A DNA stretch of 11,314 bases from Entamoeba histolytica HM-1:IMSS. Lineage: Eukaryota; Evosea; Mastigamoebida; Endamoebidae. Shown here piece after piece: positions 8,185-11,314 of this stretch; within the stretch, counting starts at the first letter, position 1, and every line of letters starts with the position of its first letter. The notes under the pieces are model-generated. The model was not told the origin of the DNA, did no database searches, and worked only from the letters and a program-made list of their open reading frames with translations. The stretch is taken from contig NW_001915266.1 in the NCBI RefSeq assembly GCF_000208925.1, positions 1 to 11,314 on the forward strand, in the 5' to 3' direction. Made by a program: the position numbers and the translations under genes.

Positions 8185-8263
8185 AACACTAGTACAAATT
8201 CAAGCACCGACACTCCCAGTTATTTTCTGGTTATGACGATGTATTTGAATTAGAAATGTATTA

Positions 8264-8362
8264 GGTAAAACTGCAAAGGGTGGAGCAAGATATTATGATA
8301 GAATATTACATGGTGTAATATAAGGAACTACTAAAGTGTGGGTAAGACTAAAAGAAAATTAA
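8264..8362 (+). pseudogene. Histone H4 N-terminal relic
   Basis: The frame from 8264 reads GKTAKGGARYYDRILHGVI, a stop, then GTTKVWVRLKEN. This aligns without gaps to the histone H4 N-terminal tail and first helix: KGGA, then R/K, then the I/V-L pair, then the G-x-T-K of the conserved QGITK, then an Arg at the IRRLARR position. About 10 of 27 aligned residues are identical, with several conservative changes. The stop TAA (8321-8323) falls exactly where H4 has Gln27, a one-base change from CAA. A candidate ATG at 8256 is out of frame, implying a lost base. Nothing convincing of the later H4 helices follows, so the copy is truncated. H4 is a core nucleosome protein; this copy cannot supply it. 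Confidence 0.6.
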
Positions 8363-9637
8363 ACATAATAATAAGATGTTAATGAAATGATTTCTTCTCT
8401 CATTCATAAAATTAAATTAAAATAAAGAAAAAGAAAATGTTTAAAATTAAGACAGAAAATAAACAAAAGGTTAAAAAGAAGAAATAAGCAGAAGAAGGAT
8501 GAGAAGACATTAATAGGAAAAAATAAAGCAAAGAAGTGATTTTCTCAATTTGCAAGAAAAACATAAATGATAAGTTAAAGAAAAAGATTACTCTTTTTAA
8601 AAAACAAATAACTCAGGGATGTGATTAGTCTCCGCTAAACTAGGAAGAATATATGAAAAATCTATTAACACTTAATTAATTGCTTTGTTATTTATTCAAT
8701 GAGTTAATTCAAATAAGAAATTGTAAGAAATGACATTTTGTGTATAATGATTATTGATAATTTTTAATGGTAGTTTGTATTTATTAAAAGAAATCAAAAC
8801 ATAATTATAGTATAATTATAAATATATTCGAATATTAATATGTTAGTATGAAGTACTAAAATAAATAAAAGTAATACTATACATTTTTATTATGTTCAAT
8901 CAAAGAATTTAATTGAAAATGATTGAATTGATTATTTTATTTTGGTCTTTTTTATTCTTCTTGATAAACACAAATTAATAATAGAATATAAGAATAATTA
9001 ATAAAAGAGTAAGAAAGATGAAATAGAAACAAAAGAATAAGTATTTTGTTCAATGGTTTATGATAATTTTAGAATATACCAAACTAATTTTCAAAGATTT
9101 TTGGTAGTAGGCATTTCATATTTTTGTTTACCAAATTTAAAATATTAAAATACTGAAATAATCCCAAGAAACACAATTTTGTTATAAATAAAATTTGATA
9201 AGAAAGGAAAGAAGATATTTAAAGAAAAAAAGAACAGAACTTCAAACAAGAAATTAAAATACATATATGAATACATTAAGTATAAAGTAAGAGATGAAAG
9301 ACTTAATTAAGAAAGAAGAAGCTAGTAAGTAAAAGAAGTGAAAGTAGAAATGAAGAAGTACAAAACAGGGAATATAAAATAGAAAGAAATAAGCAAGAGA
9401 AACTTAAGAGACACTATCAAACAGATAGAGGAGATGAATAAAGAAATATAAAAAGAAAACAAAAACATGTAATTAGGAAATTAAACAAAGTAATGTGAAA
9501 GGATAATAATGAAAAGCATCTGTTGAGATGACCATTTCTAAGAGTAGAATTTAAATAGAAAAGTAATATGAAATAAAAGGGACATTCAAATGATTAATGT
9601 GGTGATCAAATGAATGAAGAAATTAAAAGTAGTTTGA
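8363..9637. other. Gene-free AT-rich stretch, A-rich on the + strand from about 9180
   Basis: All six frames are broken by frequent stops. From about 9180 to 9640 the + strand is strongly purine-rich (GAAGAAATGAAG-type words), as the sense strand of the LINEs is. It could be an old coding or retroelement relic, but I could not align it to either LINE. Confidence 0.5.
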
Positions 9638-9901
9638 AGTTGTTTTTTGTATTTATTACTTAAGGAAACATTAAGAAACCTTCATGATATACCACAGAGA
9701 AATATCATGAACAACTATCCAAATAAATTATTACCTCGAGTTCATGATCCGAGTGTATGGAATTCACATAATCGAAACATGTTAGAATGAAAAGGGATAT
9801 AATTTGAAAAGGAAGTTGAAGAAAGTAATAAAGAAAATAAACAACTCATAGAAGATAAATCTGTTAATATAAAAATCAAGAAAAGAGAATATCAACAGTA
9901 G
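9638..9901 (+). pseudogene. Possible decayed reading frame, family uncertain
   Basis: After a TGA at 9635-9637, one frame is open for 50 codons to TGA 9788-9790 and contains LLPRVHDPSVWNSHNRNMLE, whose mixed composition (Pro, Val, His, Asp, Trp) is unusual for this DNA. Past a TAA at 9800-9802 the same frame continues for 32 codons of charged helix (FEKEVEESNKENKQLIEDKS) to TAG 9899-9901. A Trp-plus-Asn-rich start leading into a coiled coil is loosely like the C-terminus of the splicing factor SPF27/BCAS2, but I consider that match weak. It is not functional as it stands. Confidence 0.25.
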
Positions 9902-11314
9902 AAGATAAAGAATAGAAATAAATATAATTGAATAAATTATTTAAAATATTTATGATAAAAATATAAAATAATAAAAAATAAACATAATAATAATAAGAAG
10001 AAATGTATAAAGAATAGAATAATAAATATAAATATTAACATAATATTAAACAACAAATGGTTATAACAATTATACAATAAATAAAATTGTATTTAATATT
10101 TATTTAATATTTTTATTAGTTATTATAAATTAACATTATTTCATTCATTATTTAGTTGTTTATTTTATTATTTTCATTTTTATTTATCTTTCATTATTTG
10201 CATTGTTCATTTCATTTAGTTATTCTTATTCTTCTTTATTCTTTTATTATCCTTTCTTTTTTTCTAGAAGTATTTATTCTATGATATATTATTTTATTTT
10301 TTAAGTTTTTATTCAATCAATTGTTATTTAATTTATTCTTTTTATTATTTTCTTTATCATATTCACTTTCATATTTTATCATTATCATATCACTTCTTAT
10401 TATTTATTTCTTGTTTATTTTATTATTAATATTTATTATTTCATTCTTTCTTATTCTTTTTATTTCTTTTTGTATTTATTTTTCTTTATTTCATGGATTA
10501 TTTCATCATCATTCTCATTTAGTTTGTATTATATGTTATTTTTATCATTAATTTATGTAACTGAATGATTGTATAAAGAATAAAATTAAAAGAACATCAC
10601 ATAATATTTAAAACATATTCCAAATAAAGAAACATTTCATATCATTTAGTATGTTAAAAGGTGTTGTACAGAAATTGTTATAAACACATTTAGATTATGG
10701 TTTATTATTTATTCATCTTATTAATTGTATTATTATTTTTATTTTATTTCATTATAATAACAATTTTAACATATTTATTTAACATATTAACTGTATTATG
10801 ATAGAAAATAACAACATAATGAAATACAATGAATAATAACATGAAAAATAAACAATAAAAAATATAAATAATAGAAGATAAAACAACAGAATATTAAAAT
10901 AAAGAAGAACAGAATAATGTAAGAATAATATTAATGAAATAAAATGGGCACAAAAATAAACAAAGAAATAATGCATCCAAATAAATTACAAAAATGAAAA
11001 AAAAAGATGCAAAATATTTTGCATCATTAGATTTTTCCACTTATTATATTTTGCTCATAAAATAAATAAAAAGTATGATAAATATACAATCTGTAAATAT
11101 TTATTTTTATATTTTATGATCACTTGTAGTCATTTGTATGAAATATTAATGAAATAAATGATTTGATGAATCATATTTAATTATTTGTATTTTTATTCTT
11201 TTATTTATATGTTATTTATCTATCGTATTTTTATATTATTTATTTTTATATTTATTTCTCTGATTATATTATTTATATCATATGTTTATCTATATATTAT
11301 TAATTCTTCTTATT
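9902..11314. other. Low-complexity intergenic DNA with alternating strand bias
   Basis: No gene is supported. The + strand is A-rich to about 10080, T-rich from about 10100 to 10560, mixed to about 10800, A-rich to about 11010, and T-rich again from about 11160. The open frames in it (10321-10551 on +, 10779-10976 on -) are Phe/Leu/Ile/Tyr-rich artefacts of T-rich DNA. A direct repeat TTAACATATT occurs twice near 10765-10790. Confidence 0.6.
11006..11025. repeat. Perfect 20-bp palindrome
   Basis: GATGCAAAATATTTTGCATC is its own reverse complement over all 20 bases and is flanked by an A run before and a T-rich stretch after. It could form a hairpin in RNA or be a dimer binding site; with no gene nearby, the role is unknown. 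Confidence 0.6.

Noticed and set aside
8144..8218. 75-base segment with weak end pairing and a TTCAAGC loop-like word, resembling a tRNA
   Set aside because: The acceptor pairing breaks after four or five pairs, the T-stem lacks the G53-C61 pair, and there is no A-box. The resemblance does not hold.
8595..8680. A later part of histone H4 (segment reading VSAKLGRIYEKS near 8630)
   Set aside because: It is over 250 bases from the H4 relic and shares only a few residues (IYE) with H4; probably chance.
10321..10551. + strand 76-codon hydrophobic frame
   Set aside because: It lies in low-complexity T-rich DNA, is made almost only of Phe, Leu, Ile, Ser and Tyr, and has no motif or plausible promoter.
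10779..10976. - strand 65-codon hydrophobic frame
   Set aside because: It is a T-rich strand artefact like the previous one.
1..11314. CRISPR array, prophage, or bacterial operon
   Set aside because: There are no regularly spaced repeats and no bacterial ribosome sites or operon layout. The LINE and the SH2 kinase are eukaryotic.
1..11314. Dictyostelium origin
   Set aside because: The kinase would fit, but Dictyostelium LINEs (TRE) are tRNA-targeted with a different endonuclease, and its proteins usually carry long Asn/Gln runs that are absent from this kinase. Entamoeba fits better, though other protists cannot be fully excluded.

Overview
The window looks like nuclear DNA of an AT-rich protist, most probably an Entamoeba species. 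I base this on three things. It carries a two-ORF non-LTR retrotransposon whose second ORF joins a reverse transcriptase to an R2-type CCHC/restriction-like endonuclease, the layout of Entamoeba LINEs. It has an intron-free SH2-containing kinase of the amoebozoan SHK type. The kinase stop codon lies inside a TAATT motif, the known Entamoeba polyadenylation signal. The species is not decidable from this sequence.

Layout. Positions 1-560 hold a possible last exon end of a + strand gene (3-68), a small hairpin followed by a T run (224-245), and A-rich low-complexity DNA with a near-perfect 100-bp palindrome (356-456). An unrecognised + strand lysine/glutamate-rich open frame (570-791) meets, tail to tail, a 4.5-kb LINE on the - strand (744-5285). 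Both LINE ORFs can be followed almost end to end but are broken by frameshifts and stops. The start of LINE ORF1 is only about 75 bp beyond the stop of the one intact gene, a 490-residue kinase with an SH2 domain (5360-6832, - strand). Its upstream region (6833-7070) contains a perfect GAACGTT inverted repeat.

Beyond the kinase promoter lies a second, much more decayed and clearly different LINE relic (about 7120-8150, - strand). It matches only the start of ORF2 up to just before the reverse transcriptase. Next to it, on the + strand, is a short relic of a histone H4 gene (8264-8362). From 8363 to 11314 there is no intact gene: an A-rich tract, one possible decayed reading frame (9638-9901), then blocks of alternating A-rich and T-rich strand bias with a perfect 20-bp palindrome (11006-11025).

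Functionally, only the kinase is expected to make a protein, a cytosolic phosphotransferase that could be guided to phosphotyrosine by its SH2 domain. Everything else is retroelement, gene relic or low-complexity intergenic DNA. The window is therefore best read as a gene island flanked by a LINE graveyard. I found no CRISPR, rRNA, convincing tRNA, or defence/biosynthetic system.
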